Positions 53,467 through 64,000 of a DNA stretch of 64,000 bases are shown in pieces. Position numbers and translations under genes: made by a program. Below the pieces are notes generated by a model. The model saw nothing but the letters and a program-made list of their open reading frames with translations, had not been told where the DNA came from and searched no databases. The stretch spans positions 2,852,001-2,916,000 of the forward strand of contig NC_079238.1 of assembly GCF_027921745.1 (NCBI RefSeq), written 5' to 3'. How positions within the stretch are numbered: the stretch's first letter is position 1; every line of letters starts with the position of its first letter. The stretch is from Schizosaccharomyces osmophilus. Taxonomy: Eukaryota; Ascomycota; Schizosaccharomycetes; Schizosaccharomycetales; Schizosaccharomycetaceae.

Positions 53467-54456
53467 TCAACCACCGTTCTTTCCAGAATTTAACCTTTCC
53501 AAGAAAAAGTTCGAGATATCTTCTTTTGTGACTACCTTGTTTTCTCTTGCAAATGGAAGCAAAAAATCTGTGAGTTCATTCTTTAATCGATTATACGCAT
53601 GGACTCCTTCAATTGCTTGAACCCGGGGAAGCCGGTCTAAGACGTGAAGTACATCTTGCATGGTGCTGGACACAATCTCATCAAGTGAACGCATGTCTTC
53701 CACTCCAGCGTCGGCTTCATCTTCCATGTCGGAGTCCTCGGGTTGCTCGTAAATTGGTTCGTCCTCTATCAGGATAGGCATTTGAGTTTTGCGAATTTCC
53801 ATACAAGGATCACATTGGCAAAGGTGTTCTCGAAACTGTTCGTCCAAAAATTGAGGAACGACTAGTTCTTCTTTTTTGTAAGGAAATTCGTGTTGGGGAT
53901 TCAAAAGGCAGTCTTTGTATTTAGACACGCAGTCTTTACAGACCACCCATTCAAATGACTCCGAATCAGGTAGTGGCTTGCCTTGATTAGAAGCCTCCAA
54001 GCAGCGATCATGAAACCAATCTTCACACAGTATACACTGAAACATAGTTCCGCTTTCTTGTTCAGGATCGTAAAACGTATCACAACTACAGAATCGCCCC
54101 TGGAAATTATGATTGTACTGATTTTCCGGTGCTCGCTCAGCTTTACTCTTTCTAATCGTGCAAGACTCATGGCCCGTTCGTGAGGTACCACAATCACATT
54201 GAAAATGTCGTTTGTGAAACAACTCCACTAATTCATGATCTGCATGGCAGCTGATACTACAACTGTAGCAAACTCCGTTTAGACTATCCGCTTCTCTCTG
54301 GCAAGTTAAACAAGCGTATAATGTTTGCTTCAAGTAACCTTTGGAATATGTACATTCGTCAAATTTGTATGGGTACGCCTCACGAGCCTCAATCTCTAGT
54401 TCTCTTTGCCTTTCCACATACTGTTCCGCCGTTAATTCCTCTAATGTTGAATCCAT
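53467..54456 (-). CDS. mlo2: Mlo2, UBR7-type protein with UBR box and PHD finger
   Basis: This zinc-finger protein is the fission-yeast UBR7, a putative ubiquitin ligase; in S. pombe its overexpression disturbs chromosome segregation. ATG 54456 gives 329 aa, the length I remember for S. pombe Mlo2; an upstream TTG extension is ignored. The UBR box covers about residues 35-110 (CTYSKGYLKQTLYACLTCQ, CYSCSISCHADHELVELFHK, HFQCDCGTSRTGHESC). It is followed by a UBR7-type PHD finger (FCSCDTFYDP, GTMFQCILCEDWFHDRCLE, FEWVVCKDC). The C-terminal part has an acidic stretch (EDEPIYEQPEDSDMEDEADA) and a helical end. It diverges from mcm2. Confidence 0.92.
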   Translation of the reverse strand: MDSTLEELTAEQYVERQRELEIEAREAYPYKFDECTYSKGYLKQTLYACLTCQREADSLNGVCYSCSISCHADHELVELFHKRHFQCDCGTSRTGHESCTIRKSKAERAPENQYNHNFQGRFCSCDTFYDPEQESGTMFQCILCEDWFHDRCLEASNQGKPLPDSESFEWVVCKDCVSKYKDCLLNPQHEFPYKKEELVVPQFLDEQFREHLCQCDPCMEIRKTQMPILIEDEPIYEQPEDSDMEDEADAGVEDMRSLDEIVSSTMQDVLHVLDRLPRVQAIEGVHAYNRLKNELTDFLLPFARENKVVTKEDISNFFLERLNSGKNGG

Positions 54457-54696
54457 CCAGAATACTTCTTTTGCTACCAATGTTAACGTATAAACAATAG
54501 GCAAGATTTGTAAGTCTTTTTTCGTTTACAGAATATTAGCGAGGTTTGTTAAAAGCTTGTTTAAGCAAAGGAAAAAAGTTGTGGAATATGGCTTAGTGTT
54601 CCCATGCAATAGAACGTTAAGCTCGAGTCCTAGGCGAAATGTTTGTCTGAAGAGAAGCCAACAACATTTTTCTTTAAAGACAACATCTTAAAATCC

Positions 54697-57337
54697 ATGG
54701 ATTCTTTCCGGAAACGCGGCCGTAGAGACTCGGAAAGTCTTCCTGTAGGATCAGATCATTCTTCCACCGGGAATACCCCTTTGTCGCTTCCTCCCTCTTC
54801 TCCTCCCCCAGAATTTTCAGATGAGGCAGCCGAAGCTCTGGTAGAAGATGAAATTGAAGACGTTGATAATGATAACGTGGATGTAGATGAGGAAGATGGT
54901 GAGGACTTGTTTGGCGACGATATGGAAAGGTAAGAAATCCTTTGCGACTGTTAAGGTTGTCGCAAGCCCCAAAAGTTTTCTTAGTATTAAAAAAAAAAAT
55001 ATTCTTGATTTGCTGAACATCGTTGTGCATGATACAAAGAAACGAAAAGTCCGAATCGCATATTAACATATGTATAGAGATTATCACCAAAATTTGGAAC
55101 TTGACCGATACGATTTGGATGAATTGGACGATGAAAATGATTTGGAAGAGTTAGACTTAGGTGATCGCAGAATCATTGATGCAAAATTACGGCACCGCGA
55201 TATGGAATTAGAGGCTACCGCTGGCCGAACAAAACCTGCAGCTTTTCTCCAGGATGAGGATGATGATCTGGACTCCAATATGGGCCTCGGTATTCCAAGA
55301 CATCGTCATCGTATTTACGATGAATTTGCACCAAATGCAGGAGCATTAGACGAAGCAGGCGAACTTCCATTGGAATCCATTGCAGACGTAAAGGCTGATA
55401 GTATTGCTGAATGGGTGACTTTGGATCCTGTTCGCAGAACTATTGCCCGTGAGTTCAAAAACTTTCTTTTAGAATACACTGACGAAAAAGGCACATCTGT
55501 TTATGGTAACAGAATTCGAACATTGGGTGAGGTTAACGCAGAATCTTTGCTGGTTAATTATGCTCATTTGGGAGAATCAAAACCTATTCTTGCTTATTTT
55601 TTAGCTAATGCTCCTGCTCCTGTTTTAAGGATATTCGATCGAGTTGCGTTAGAAGCTACCCTCTTGCACTATCCTGATTATGAACGTATTCATTCTGACA
55701 TTCATGTTCGAATTACTAATCTTCCAACCTCTTTTACGTTAAGAGAACTTCGTCAAACTCATTTGAACTGTTTGGTACGTGTTTCTGGTGTAGTAACACG
55801 AAGAACAGGCCTTTTCCCTCAGTTAAAGCACATTCGTTTTACCTGCACGAAGTGTGGTGCTACTTTAGGTCCTTTCTTTCAGGATTCTAGTGTGGAAGTG
55901 AAAATTTCTTTCTGTCACAATTGTTCTAGTCGTGGTCCCTTTGTTATTAATTCCGAAAGGACAGTTTATAACAACTATCAGCGACTTACCCTCCAAGAAT
56001 CACCAGGAACTGTTCCTTCAGGTCGTTTGCCTCGTCACCGTGAAGTGGTGCTCTTGGCTGATCTGGTAGACAACGCCAAGCCTGGTGAAGAGATAGAAGT
56101 AACTGGTATTTACCGTAATAATTTTGATGCTAGTCTTAATACGAAAAACGGGTTCCCGGTTTTTGCTACAATCATCGAAGCTAATCACATATCTCATGTT
56201 GATAATAGCGGCAGTGCCGACGATGATTTTTCCCTTAATCGCCTAACGGATGATGAAGAACGAGAAATACGTGCACTTGCCAAGAGTCCTGATGTCCACG
56301 AAAGAATTATTGCTTCCGTCTCACCTTCCATTTATGGTCATCGATCTATAAAGGTTGCCATTGCTGCAGCTTTATTTGGTGGTGTCCCAAAAAATATCAG
56401 CGGAAAACATAAAATTCGTGGTGATATAAACCTCTTACTCTTGGGAGATCCTGGTACTGCAAAATCACAATTTCTTAAGTATGTCGAGAAGACTGCTCAC
56501 CGCGCCGTTTTTGCTACTGGTCAAGGTGCTAGTGCCGTCGGTTTAACAGCATCCGTTCGAAAGGATCCAATTACTAATGAATGGACTTTGGAAGGTGGTG
56601 CTCTTGTTTTAGCTGACAAAGGTGTTTGCTTAATTGACGAATTTGATAAAATGAATGATCAGGATCGTACTTCTATTCACGAAGCTATGGAGCAACAGAG
56701 TATTTCAATCTCTAAGGCAGGTATCGTGACGACCTTGCAGGCAAGGTGTACGATTATCGCAGCCGCTAATCCAATTGGTGGACGGTATAATACAACGATC
56801 CCCTTAAGCCAAAATGTAGAATTAACAGAACCCATTTTGTCTCGTTTCGATGTATTGCAAGTTGTTAAAGATACCGTGAATCCAGAAGTAGATGAACAGC
56901 TTGCCAGTTTTGTTGTCTCAAGCCATATTAGATCTCATCCATCTTTTGATCCCGACTTTGATGTTTTGACAAAGGCACCTACTGAGACGGGTGTTGAAGC
57001 AAATGCTATTCCTCAAGATATGTTACGGAAATACATTCATTATGCGAGAGAGCGGGTGACACCTCGTTTGCTACAAATGGATGAAGAGAAGATTTCAAGG
57101 CTTTACAGTGATATGAGACGTCAATCACTTGCTACAGGAAGCTATCCCATCACCGTTCGTCATCTTGAGTCTGCTATTCGTTTAAGTGAAGCCTTCGCCA
57201 AGATGGAGCTTAGTGAGTTCGTTCGACCTGTGCATATAGACAAGGCTATTCATGTAATTGTTGATTCTTTCGTCAACGCACAGAAAATGAGTGTCAAGCG
57301 CAGTCTCTCACGCACTTTTGCAAAATATTTACTTTGA
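54697..57337 (+). CDS. mcm2: Replicative helicase subunit Mcm2 (Cdc19/Nda1)
   Basis: Mcm2 is a subunit of the MCM2-7 ring that licenses origins and unwinds DNA. The exons are 54697-54929 and 55078-57337 (830 aa, as in S. pombe from memory). The 148-nt intron has a GTAAGA donor and an ATATTAACAT branch site and rebuilds an Arg codon (DDME-R-DYHQN). The N-terminal 80 residues are Ser/Pro-rich then acidic (histone H3-H4-binding and DDK target region). The zinc finger is Cys334-x2-Cys337 to Cys357-x2-Cys360. The MCM ATPase has Walker A GDPGTAKS (534-541), Walker B LIDEFDKM (Asp-Glu at 598-599), and the arginine finger SRFD (666-669). The only weak point is the choice of the last of several AGs as acceptor. 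Confidence 0.96.
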
Positions 57338-57797
57338 GCTTATTATCTACTTCACTTTTTTTCGCACTTTCGTTAAGATATATTCTGTTTTTCTTAACCT
57401 TTTATTCTTTCTGTTCTACTGTCATTTAATTTCAACCATTTGCGTTTATTTTAGAATTCCGCTCTTTATCTTTGATATAATAGTGTTGCATCTTTAAGCA
57501 TGCATATACCTATTGTACATGTATATTTCCTATTATGGCCTTTAATTTATTGTTGCAAGGTCAGTGTTTAATCATATCCTGCCTAAAATGAAATTAACTT
57601 TCGTATACCTAAGGATAGCAGTATATTTCTATTCTTACATAAGAAACTTAAAAGTAATGAAGTAGTTTGTTGGTTTTTTTTTTTTAATAACATATTAACT
57701 CCAACAATACTTTGGTATCTACTGACTTCTGGTACGTACCGTACCCTTACTGCTTTCATATTCTGAGTCTCAATAATAAGAACTTAACGAAAACACT
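57338..57797. other. Intergenic region, nothing recognised
   Basis: About 460 T-rich bases between mcm2 and the Sec24-family gene, both on the plus strand. No RNA gene recognised. Confidence 0.5.
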
Positions 57798-60482
57798 ATG
57801 GCCTACAGCGGGCAGTATGGACTATATGGTAATCCTACGAATGTGGAAAGAAATAATGAAAGGCACAACAGTTTATTTTATACTGGCGAAACCCCAGATG
57901 CACAACTGGCATCGCAGGTGAATGCTCAAATGAACTTAGGGCCTCAAATCCCTAGTTATCCTCAAGAAAAAAGAAGAACACGTCGGCATAGAGATGCCCA
58001 TGCTTATGATATGTCATTAATGGAGCCAGAAGCCAATTTTTTACCACCAATGACACCTTCCACTCCTTTAGCCCCAGCTGCACAACCGCTTGATACGACT
58101 GGTGTAAGTTCAGAAGCTCCATATGAAGATACAAACCTTTTAGACCCTAAATCATTACCTTCTGTTCCGGATGCGCGCTTTCAAGATCAGTTGACATATA
58201 AAAACTACACTTTCAACTCAATGGACAAGACCAATCCACCTTTGTCGACAACCGATTTTGTTGGTTATGAACAAAATAATTCATCTTCTAAATTTGTTCA
58301 GTTGACTACTTATGCTATTCCATCTTCTAACGATGTTTTAAACAGTTCAGGTTTACCATTGGGTATGATAGTGCAGCCATTCGCTGAGATTCGTCCTGAT
58401 GAGGCTCCTGTTCCCGTAGTGGATTACACTACATCGAGTCCCCCTCGCTGTAAGAAATGCCGTGGGTATATTAATCCATTTGTCCAGTTTACTCTGTCAC
58501 ACAGTGGTTGGACCTGTAACCTCTGTGGTGCCGAAAATAGTCTCAGCAACGATGTTTACAACCCTATGCTTTTTACGAATCAACAAAATGGTTTTAGTTC
58601 TCTACCGGAACTCAATGTGGGGACAGTCGATTTTGAAGTTGGAAAGGACTACTGGGCTGTTGAAGAAAGCCCTCAGCCTGCTCAGTATGTATTCGTGATA
58701 GATGTATCCTATGAGGCTACCTCAAAGGGTATCCCTAAAATAGCTGCTGAGGCCATTCGAGATATACTATATGGTCCTACCCCGTTACATCCCTCTGTCA
58801 GAGTTACCATCATTGCTTTTGACCGAAATGTACACTTTTTTTACTTGACGCCTAACTTGGAACAGCCTCGTATGATATCTGTTGCTGACTTGGAGCATCC
58901 TTTTGTTCCTTTTAAAAACGGTTTATCAGTAGACCCAATGGAATCAAGAACTGTAATTGAACGTCTTTTAGATACCCTTCCTTCAATTGTAGAGGACATA
59001 AAGGTACCAGAACCTGCTGTCGGTAATGCAATGGAATGTATTAAGGACCTTCTTAAGGAGACCGGTGGAAAAGCATGTTTGTTTGTAAGTGCACTCCCTA
59101 CAATGGGATTAGGACGACTAAGGTATCGTGAGGATCAAAGACTTTACGGAAACCCCGAAGAAAAAAATCTTTGGAACACTCAGGAAAAATGGTATTCTCT
59201 CTTAGCAGACGAGTTAGTAACCTCAGGAATATCTATTGATATTTTTTTCACGCCTACTGCTTACGTTGATGTTGCTACGGTTGGTAGTGTTGCGACATTA
59301 ACCGGTGGACAAGTATGGTACTACGGAAATTTTGTGCCGGAAAGGGATGGGCCACGCCTAAAACAAGATTTATACCGTAGTGTTACTCGTGAACAAGGTT
59401 TTCGCGTGATGCTTAAGACTCGTTGCTCGAATGGTCTACGCGTCTCTAGATATCTTGGTAACTTTTTACAAAGAACTCCACGAGACATCGAATTTGGTGG
59501 ATTAGATGCTGATAAAAGTATTGGGATGTTGTTTAACTTGGAAGGAAAATTGAATAATGCGTTGGACGCTCACTTCCAAACAGCAGTTCTCTACACAACG
59601 CCGAGGGGGGCTCGCAGAGTCCGTGTTATTAATTACTGTTGTGCTGTTACTTCGCGTAACTATGATACGATATCTCTAGCTTGTGTAGAACCATTAGTCG
59701 GTATCTTCTCAAAAATTGCTTCCATGAACATGGCGACAGAGTCTTTAAAGGCAATTGCTACCAAACTTGTCGAGGGTATTGTCAAACTCTTGTCTTGCTA
59801 TAGAAAGGTTGCATCTAGTCGGTTAACCCCAGGACAACTGGTACTCCCAAAGCATTTAATTCTGTTACCGATCTATATGTTGTCAGTGTTAAAATCCTCT
59901 GCTTTCCGAAGTGGCACTATCCATAGTGATGTACGAGTATCACAGTTTAGATTTATTCGCGCATCTCCTTTATCTCAGTTGATGCTTAACTTATATCCTC
60001 ATATATATGCTTTGCATTCTTTACAGCCAAATGAGTGCATTCCTAACGCTGATGATCCTGGATGCACACCCGTTGAATACCCATTATGTGTCAGAGCTTC
60101 AAGGAAATTCATTGAAGATGGGGGTGCTTTTTTGATAGTTACCGGCCAGAAAGTTTTCTTGTGGTTACACCAACGAACTTCTCCTTTATTGTTACAGGAT
60201 TTATTTGGAGTTAGTCAGTTAGAACAAGTTGATTCAATGAAGGCTTGTGAACTACCAGAAATGGACAACTTACTTTCTATCCAAGTTCGAAACTTGCTGT
60301 CAGCTTTGAAGTTGCAATATCCTCATATATCAGTGCAGCCACAAGTTGTCCGCCAGGGTATAGATGGAAGTGAAGGTGAAGTCTTTTCTACCTTAGTGGA
60401 AGATCCTTCAAGAGAAGGAGTGGGCTACATTGAATTTTTAACCATGATCCATGAAACCTTGCATAGTCAGGGTTTCAAATAG
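57798..60482 (+). CDS. sfb3: COPII cargo adaptor of the Sec24 family (Sfb3/Lst1 type)
   Basis: This is a COPII coat subunit that binds Sec23 and selects cargo for ER-to-Golgi vesicles. The product is 894 aa from a single exon. A disordered N-terminus of about 200 residues is followed by the zinc ribbon Cys218-x2-Cys221 to Cys240-x2-Cys243 ([20 protein letters not shown]). Next come the trunk/vWA-like domain ([18 protein letters not shown]), the beta-sandwich and helical domains, and the gelsolin-like C-terminus ([20 protein letters not shown]). The family is certain. Sfb3/Lst1 (Sec24C/D-like) rather than Sec24 proper is inferred from the remembered locus (SPBC4.03c) and the short N-terminus. 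Confidence 0.9.
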   Translation: MAYSGQYGLYGNPTNVERNNERHNSLFYTGETPDAQLASQVNAQMNLGPQIPSYPQEKRRTRRHRDAHAYDMSLMEPEANFLPPMTPSTPLAPAAQPLDTTGVSSEAPYEDTNLLDPKSLPSVPDARFQDQLTYKNYTFNSMDKTNPPLSTTDFVGYEQNNSSSKFVQLTTYAIPSSNDVLNSSGLPLGMIVQPFAEIRPDEAPVPVVDYTTSSPPRCKKCRGYINPFVQFTLSHSGWTCNLCGAENSLSNDVYNPMLFTNQQNGFSSLPELNVGTVDFEVGKDYWAVEESPQPAQYVFVIDVSYEATSKGIPKIAAEAIRDILYGPTPLHPSVRVTIIAFDRNVHFFYLTPNLEQPRMISVADLEHPFVPFKNGLSVDPMESRTVIERLLDTLPSIVEDIKVPEPAVGNAMECIKDLLKETGGKACLFVSALPTMGLGRLRYREDQRLYGNPEEKNLWNTQEKWYSLLADELVTSGISIDIFFTPTAYVDVATVGSVATLTGGQVWYYGNFVPERDGPRLKQDLYRSVTREQGFRVMLKTRCSNGLRVSRYLGNFLQRTPRDIEFGGLDADKSIGMLFNLEGKLNNALDAHFQTAVLYTTPRGARRVRVINYCCAVTSRNYDTISLACVEPLVGIFSKIASMNMATESLKAIATKLVEGIVKLLSCYRKVASSRLTPGQLVLPKHLILLPIYMLSVLKSSAFRSGTIHSDVRVSQFRFIRASPLSQLMLNLYPHIYALHSLQPNECIPNADDPGCTPVEYPLCVRASRKFIEDGGAFLIVTGQKVFLWLHQRTSPLLLQDLFGVSQLEQVDSMKACELPEMDNLLSIQVRNLLSALKLQYPHISVQPQVVRQGIDGSEGEVFSTLVEDPSREGVGYIEFLTMIHETLHSQGFK

Positions 60483-61281
60483 GTTGTCTATGGATTTGCT
60501 CTTGACTTAATTTTTCTAAGAAGGACGTAGAGTTACGAGATTTGTTACGAAGTTAATATCAGTTTTTTCCAAAAAGAAAAGAAAAAGCTTTTACGATAGC
60601 AGCTCATGAAAGTAATTATTTGGACGCTGTACGATGCTACTGTATAATTGTAGTTCCTGTGTATCCGTGATATGGGGTTTGTTTGAAAGGCCTTATTATT
60701 ATAGAGTTTATCTTGTGATTATCTTTTAGTCAAAAATACCTCGTGTCGTGGTGTATACTAAATGGATCAGTTATCGAATAGCTATTTATTGCTCAAGGAC
60801 GATTTTTCAAAATGAAGTTGTGATAAAGAAGAGCTTCTATTCGACAATGGATGTGTATTAATGGGAATCGACGTACTGGACATAGGAAGTAGACAGAACT
60901 AAATGGATTGTTCCTTAGTTTTGTAGCAAGGGAGTAGATTACAATTTACAGATTGTTTCATCTATTCGCCTTTGACGATTATTCTAAATAAATGAAAATA
61001 GATAAAAACTACTGAAGTTTTCCAAACAAGATCATTTGTTTACCGACCTAGACTTTTGTAGCATATTATATTAAAGAGGATATCCATACATAATAGTCAC
61101 GAATACATTAAATCTCCCGGTTACACAACCAACCTTCGCCGTATATGACTCTAATGAACTAAAAATATATATAATTATTAAGAATAGTTATCGCCAATTT
61201 GTTTGTTTTTTGGTAACAAAGAATTTTATTTATTAAGTTGCTGATTTACTGCGAGAGATCTTACAACTGTCGGTGTGCTCC
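60483..61281. other. Intergenic region, nothing recognised
   Basis: About 800 AT-rich bases between the Sec24-family gene and the next plus-strand gene. No ORF, RNA gene or repeat stands out. Confidence 0.5.
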
Positions 61282-62917
61282 ATGGGATCGATTTCGATTA
61301 AAGGCCTTGAAGGGTTTGATTTTAAGTCATGGGGAAAAAAAGATCGAGATATTTATAAAGAATTGCATATTTATGATTTTGACAATGTATGGAGGCGCGG
61401 AGCTGACTCGAGTAGAAAGCTGACTTTACGTTTTAGACATTGTTTCAAACTCCCTTGCCAAATGCCAACATATGGAGTAATCAAGCAATTCGTGTCTTGA
61501 TGGCATTTAACAGTATGTGTTCATGTAAATTACTAGATGGTTGAGAGAACAACGGTGAAAAAATCAAACTTGTAATATTCCGACAAGAGGTTGATCTCTT
61601 GAAATTTGAGGCAGGTGTCTTGGCATTTTTTCCCCTTTTGTCAATTGGTACTCTTTGCTTTTTTTACAGCTTTATTACAATCGCTTTCCCTTAACTTTCG
61701 AATTTTCATCGCAAGTTCGCAACTAACAACTCTTTAGTTCTCGCAAACGGAGGATGGTTTTTTGATCCCCGAGTATTAGCTTCCACGGGTGAAGGTGTTG
61801 AAGTAGAAGAAAAACGTGCTTGGGATGGATGGTGGAATGAAAAAGTGTACGTGAATACTTTTCTTCCTTTTTAGTGTTCTGCTAATTGCTTAGTGTTGCC
61901 CAAGCTAGAGAATCTATTCGACGGCAGGATGTTTTGGCCGTCTTGCTTACTGGCCGAAATGAACAATTTAGGGAGTGTACCGAGAGAATGGTAAAAAGCA
62001 AAGGATTATATTTTGATGGACTTGTATTTAAGATTCAGGCTACAACCGGTTATTGGCCTGAGACACTGACTTTTAAACTGTGGTTTTTTGAAAAAGTATT
62101 TCATGAGTTCCCAAATGTTCATACACTTCGGGTTTACGAAGATCGTCCTTCTCATGTAGAATATTTTTCCAGCTGGCTAGCTCATCAAGCAGATAAAGAT
62201 GAAAAGTTCAATTTTGAAATCATCGCAGTCACCGAACCTCCCAAGTATCTCAAGTTTTCTACTGAGATAAAATTGGTGAAAAGCATGATAGCTTCTCACA
62301 ATGCGAAGGCTCCTTCTCTTAAGCTTCCGTTGTATAAGTTTGTGAAAAATGTTACATCGTCTACCATTATCGTGTCTCCAACTGAGCTGCATCATCTTCG
62401 AAACGCGTTTTTTCATGTTCCCATTACAGACATCATGCAAAGTCTCTCCGCTAATTCCAGAAGAACTTCTGTTGATAATGAACCTCGTATTGCCGAACCC
62501 GACTTGCCTCCAGATACTCCATACAGTTCTTATCCTGAAAAAAGCTGGATCGTAACTGCAATAGGCCGTTATCGCGACGAGTATTGGGCAGTACGTGGGG
62601 AAGTATGTGATTATCGTTTAAAGGATAAAATTCATGAACCAGACACTGCCAATATTCCCTCACTTTACGGTACGATCATGTATATTTCCATGTCTACAGG
62701 CATAGTAACATCCGAAATTACTGATATTGGTGCTCAACAATGGAGGGTCCTTGATCCCAGCGAACGATGGTTGATGAAAACTTATAATAGACGAGAATGT
62801 ACACATGATATCCGTTACAAGCGGCCCTATACACCGGCTCGCAACTTTACAGATCTAGTGGATTTGGAAACCCAGCGTGCTTCCCCGTTTACTGGCACTA
62901 TGCATAAGCCACTATAA
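61282..62917 (+). CDS. SAK/HAD-like protein ('Swiss Army Knife RNA repair-like')
   Basis: The exons are 61282-61386, 61437-61512, 61738-61846 and 61894-62917 (437 aa). Donors are GTATGG, GTATGT and GTACGT, with CTGAC, ACTAAC and GCTAAT branch sites; phases agree. The first exon ends inside the HAD-type motif HIYDFDN, continued by TLFQTPLPNANIWSN. The following exons supply LANGGWFFDPRVL, DGWWNEKV and VLAVLLTGRNEQF, the conserved blocks of the fungal HAD_SAK_1 family, plus LRVYEDRPSHVEYF. The family has a predicted phosphatase-like fold and was linked to RNA repair only by comparative genomics, so the activity is unknown. The C-terminal 150 residues carry no domain that I know. From memory S. 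pombe SPBC4.02c lies here. The ATG at 61282 is the first Met of the frame. Confidence 0.83.
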
Positions 62918-63386
62918 ATTGACAGTATATATGATTATTTTTAATTTATTATTATCCGATTATGACTCTCGGTTCTCAATTAGCCCATCCTTTAAGTTCG
63001 TTTGGGAGCGTTCTTAACTTAGTTTATGAAATGAGAAGGTTTTTTTTTTTCTTTTCTAAAAAAATTCTCTCATAGATGCGAAGTTTTCATACAATTTATC
63101 TATGTTTACTCTTTACTAAAGTTAGTTGTTCTTCGTTTTGTCAATTGTAAAGAAAAGCGTAAGCATATAATGAACATTGATCTATGATTTCATTAAGTTT
63201 TGTTAATAAAACAATTTAAAAAACACCGAGTTATGAATAAAGAAAAAAGTGTTAAAAAAAAGAAAATATTTGAGTCATATCCAAAAGTATAATCGTCAAC
63301 CAACAGAAAAGCAGAGAACATAAAAGTCATAAAAAGTCTATAAGGATTAATTCAAAAGTTTTAGAATTTAATGGTACAAAAGTCGT
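62918..63386. other. Convergent intergenic region, nothing recognised
   Basis: About 470 bases between the stop codons of the SAK-like gene and the SUR7-like gene, with A/T homopolymer runs. No RNA gene recognised. Confidence 0.5.
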
Positions 63387-64000
63387 TTAAATGTTGAAAG
63401 TTTGTGCAGTTTCCTCTAGTAATTTTAGCTTGTTTCTTTCAATTGTCCATAAACCAAGGTGCAAAACAGAAAACAAAAAGAAGAAACTGCTGGATATCCA
63501 ACCAAATACGACACTAGGTATGCCGACTTTAGATACGGCCTGGTGAGTTAAGTTCAAGCCAACACTGTAAGAGTTTACAGATATATTTGCTAAACCCATT
63601 TGAAGAGCCAGCAATAAACAAGCAGATGCGCTGGTAAAGAGGCAGCAAATGGACCATTGTCGAATATTGGAGGGAAACACGTACTTCAATATAGTAAGCA
63701 CAATCGAAACGGTTCCAACAAAAACAACCATTCCTAGCAGCACGGGATGTACTTGCTGCCATGTAAAGCGCGCGGCATTGTAGGCCATACCGTTTGAAGG
63801 ACTCCAATGACGAAGTTCATGGCAAACGTTTTCCGTAGAATTGAAAGATTTATTGCAAACGCCAAAAAAGCCAACATCCACGGTGGACTTGGGAGATTGA
63901 ATTTGTAGAATTCTAGAGAAAGTAGCTGGTTTAGAAAGGCAACCACAGCAGAGGAATATGAGAAAAAGCCACGCGATCCCTAAAATTATATTGGATATTA
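63387..64000 (-). CDS. SUR7/PalI-family tetraspan membrane protein (5' end uncertain, probably outside window)
   Basis: This plasma-membrane or eisosome-type four-helix protein has an extracellular Cys motif. The frame ending at 63387 is open from the right edge of the window. The first helix lies in ILGIAWLFLIFLCCGCL, the extracellular loop has GVCNKSFNSTENVCHEL with two cysteines and an NST sequon, and three more helices follow (VLLGMVVFVGTVSIVLTIL, CCLFTSASACLLLALQM, FGWISSSFFFLFSVLHLGLW). The end is KLKLLEETAQTFNI. No ATG is seen in frame inside the window. A TTTTAG just before GGATCGCG (about 63977) could be a splice acceptor, so exon 1 probably lies beyond base 64000. From memory, S. 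pombe SPBC4.01 is here. Confidence 0.7.
   Translation of the reverse strand, partial: ISNIILGIAWLFLIFLCCGCLSKPATFSRILQIQSPKSTVDVGFFGVCNKSFNSTENVCHELRHWSPSNGMAYNAARFTWQQVHPVLLGMVVFVGTVSIVLTILKYVFPSNIRQWSICCLFTSASACLLLALQMGLANISVNSYSVGLNLTHQAVSKVGIPSVVFGWISSSFFFLFSVLHLGLWTIERNKLKLLEETAQTFNI

Noticed and set aside
55084-55278. Minus-strand Ser-rich ORF inside mcm2
   Set aside because: Antisense reading of the acidic N-terminal region of Mcm2.

Overview
The window is ordinary, gene-dense nuclear DNA from a fission yeast (Schizosaccharomyces). The evidence is AT-rich DNA of roughly 37-38 percent GC by eye, short introns with GTANGT donors and CTAAC/CTRAY branch sites just before AG, and proteins characteristic of that genus (Nog1, Res1-type MBF subunit, Hob3, Pir2, Mpr1/Spy1, Mlo2, Nbl1). 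From memory, gene order and strand follow S. pombe chromosome II almost without exception: rpc1 to nog1 (SPBC651 block), rrn11 to the aminotransferase (SPBC725 block), rnc1, then rpt2 to the SUR7-like gene (SPBC4 block). The proteins differ from the S. pombe versions I remember, so this is probably a related species such as S. octosporus, S. cryophilus or S. osmophilus. The species call is inference.

Layout. 1-1308: 3' part of the Pol III largest subunit gene. 1.6-5.7 kb: three genus-level proteins I cannot name by function, around the ESCRT-II gene vps22/dot2. 5.7-8.3 kb: gene-poor, with a decayed ElaA-type acetyltransferase pseudogene. 8.3-14.9 kb: Rab GAP gyp10, a nitrilase-family amidase, nog1 and rrn11. 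15.3-21.1 kb: res1, ura5, arg6. 21.4-32.1 kb: psf2, nbl1, php2, a TspO/MBR gene, hob3, pir2, pex5. 33.2-46.5 kb: ppk31, a nucleotide pyrophosphatase, a thiamine-diphosphate decarboxylase, a PNPO-like flavoprotein, mpr1, mitochondrial aspartate aminotransferase. 47.7-62.9 kb: rnc1, rpt2, a histidine phosphatase, mlo2, mcm2, a Sec24-family gene, and an SAK/HAD-like gene. The right edge cuts a SUR7/PalI-like membrane protein gene on the minus strand.

There are no operons. Neighbours share only broad housekeeping themes: transcription (rpc1, rrn11), ribosome assembly (nog1), replication and chromosome segregation (psf2, mcm2, nbl1, res1), secretion and endosome traffic (vps22, gyp10, sfb3, hob3), proteolysis (rpt2, mlo2) and metabolism (ura5, arg6, aspartate aminotransferase). 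I rebuilt exon structures by hand from splice signals and reading phase for the spliced genes.

I saw no tRNA, rRNA, transposon, LTR, CRISPR or virus-like element. I also saw no convincing new biological system. The most interesting points are the acetyltransferase pseudogene, an rpt2 first exon consisting only of ATG, a head-to-head gene pair whose start codons overlap, a uORF ending 4 nt before the php2 start, and several short protein-like frames in gene-poor stretches.
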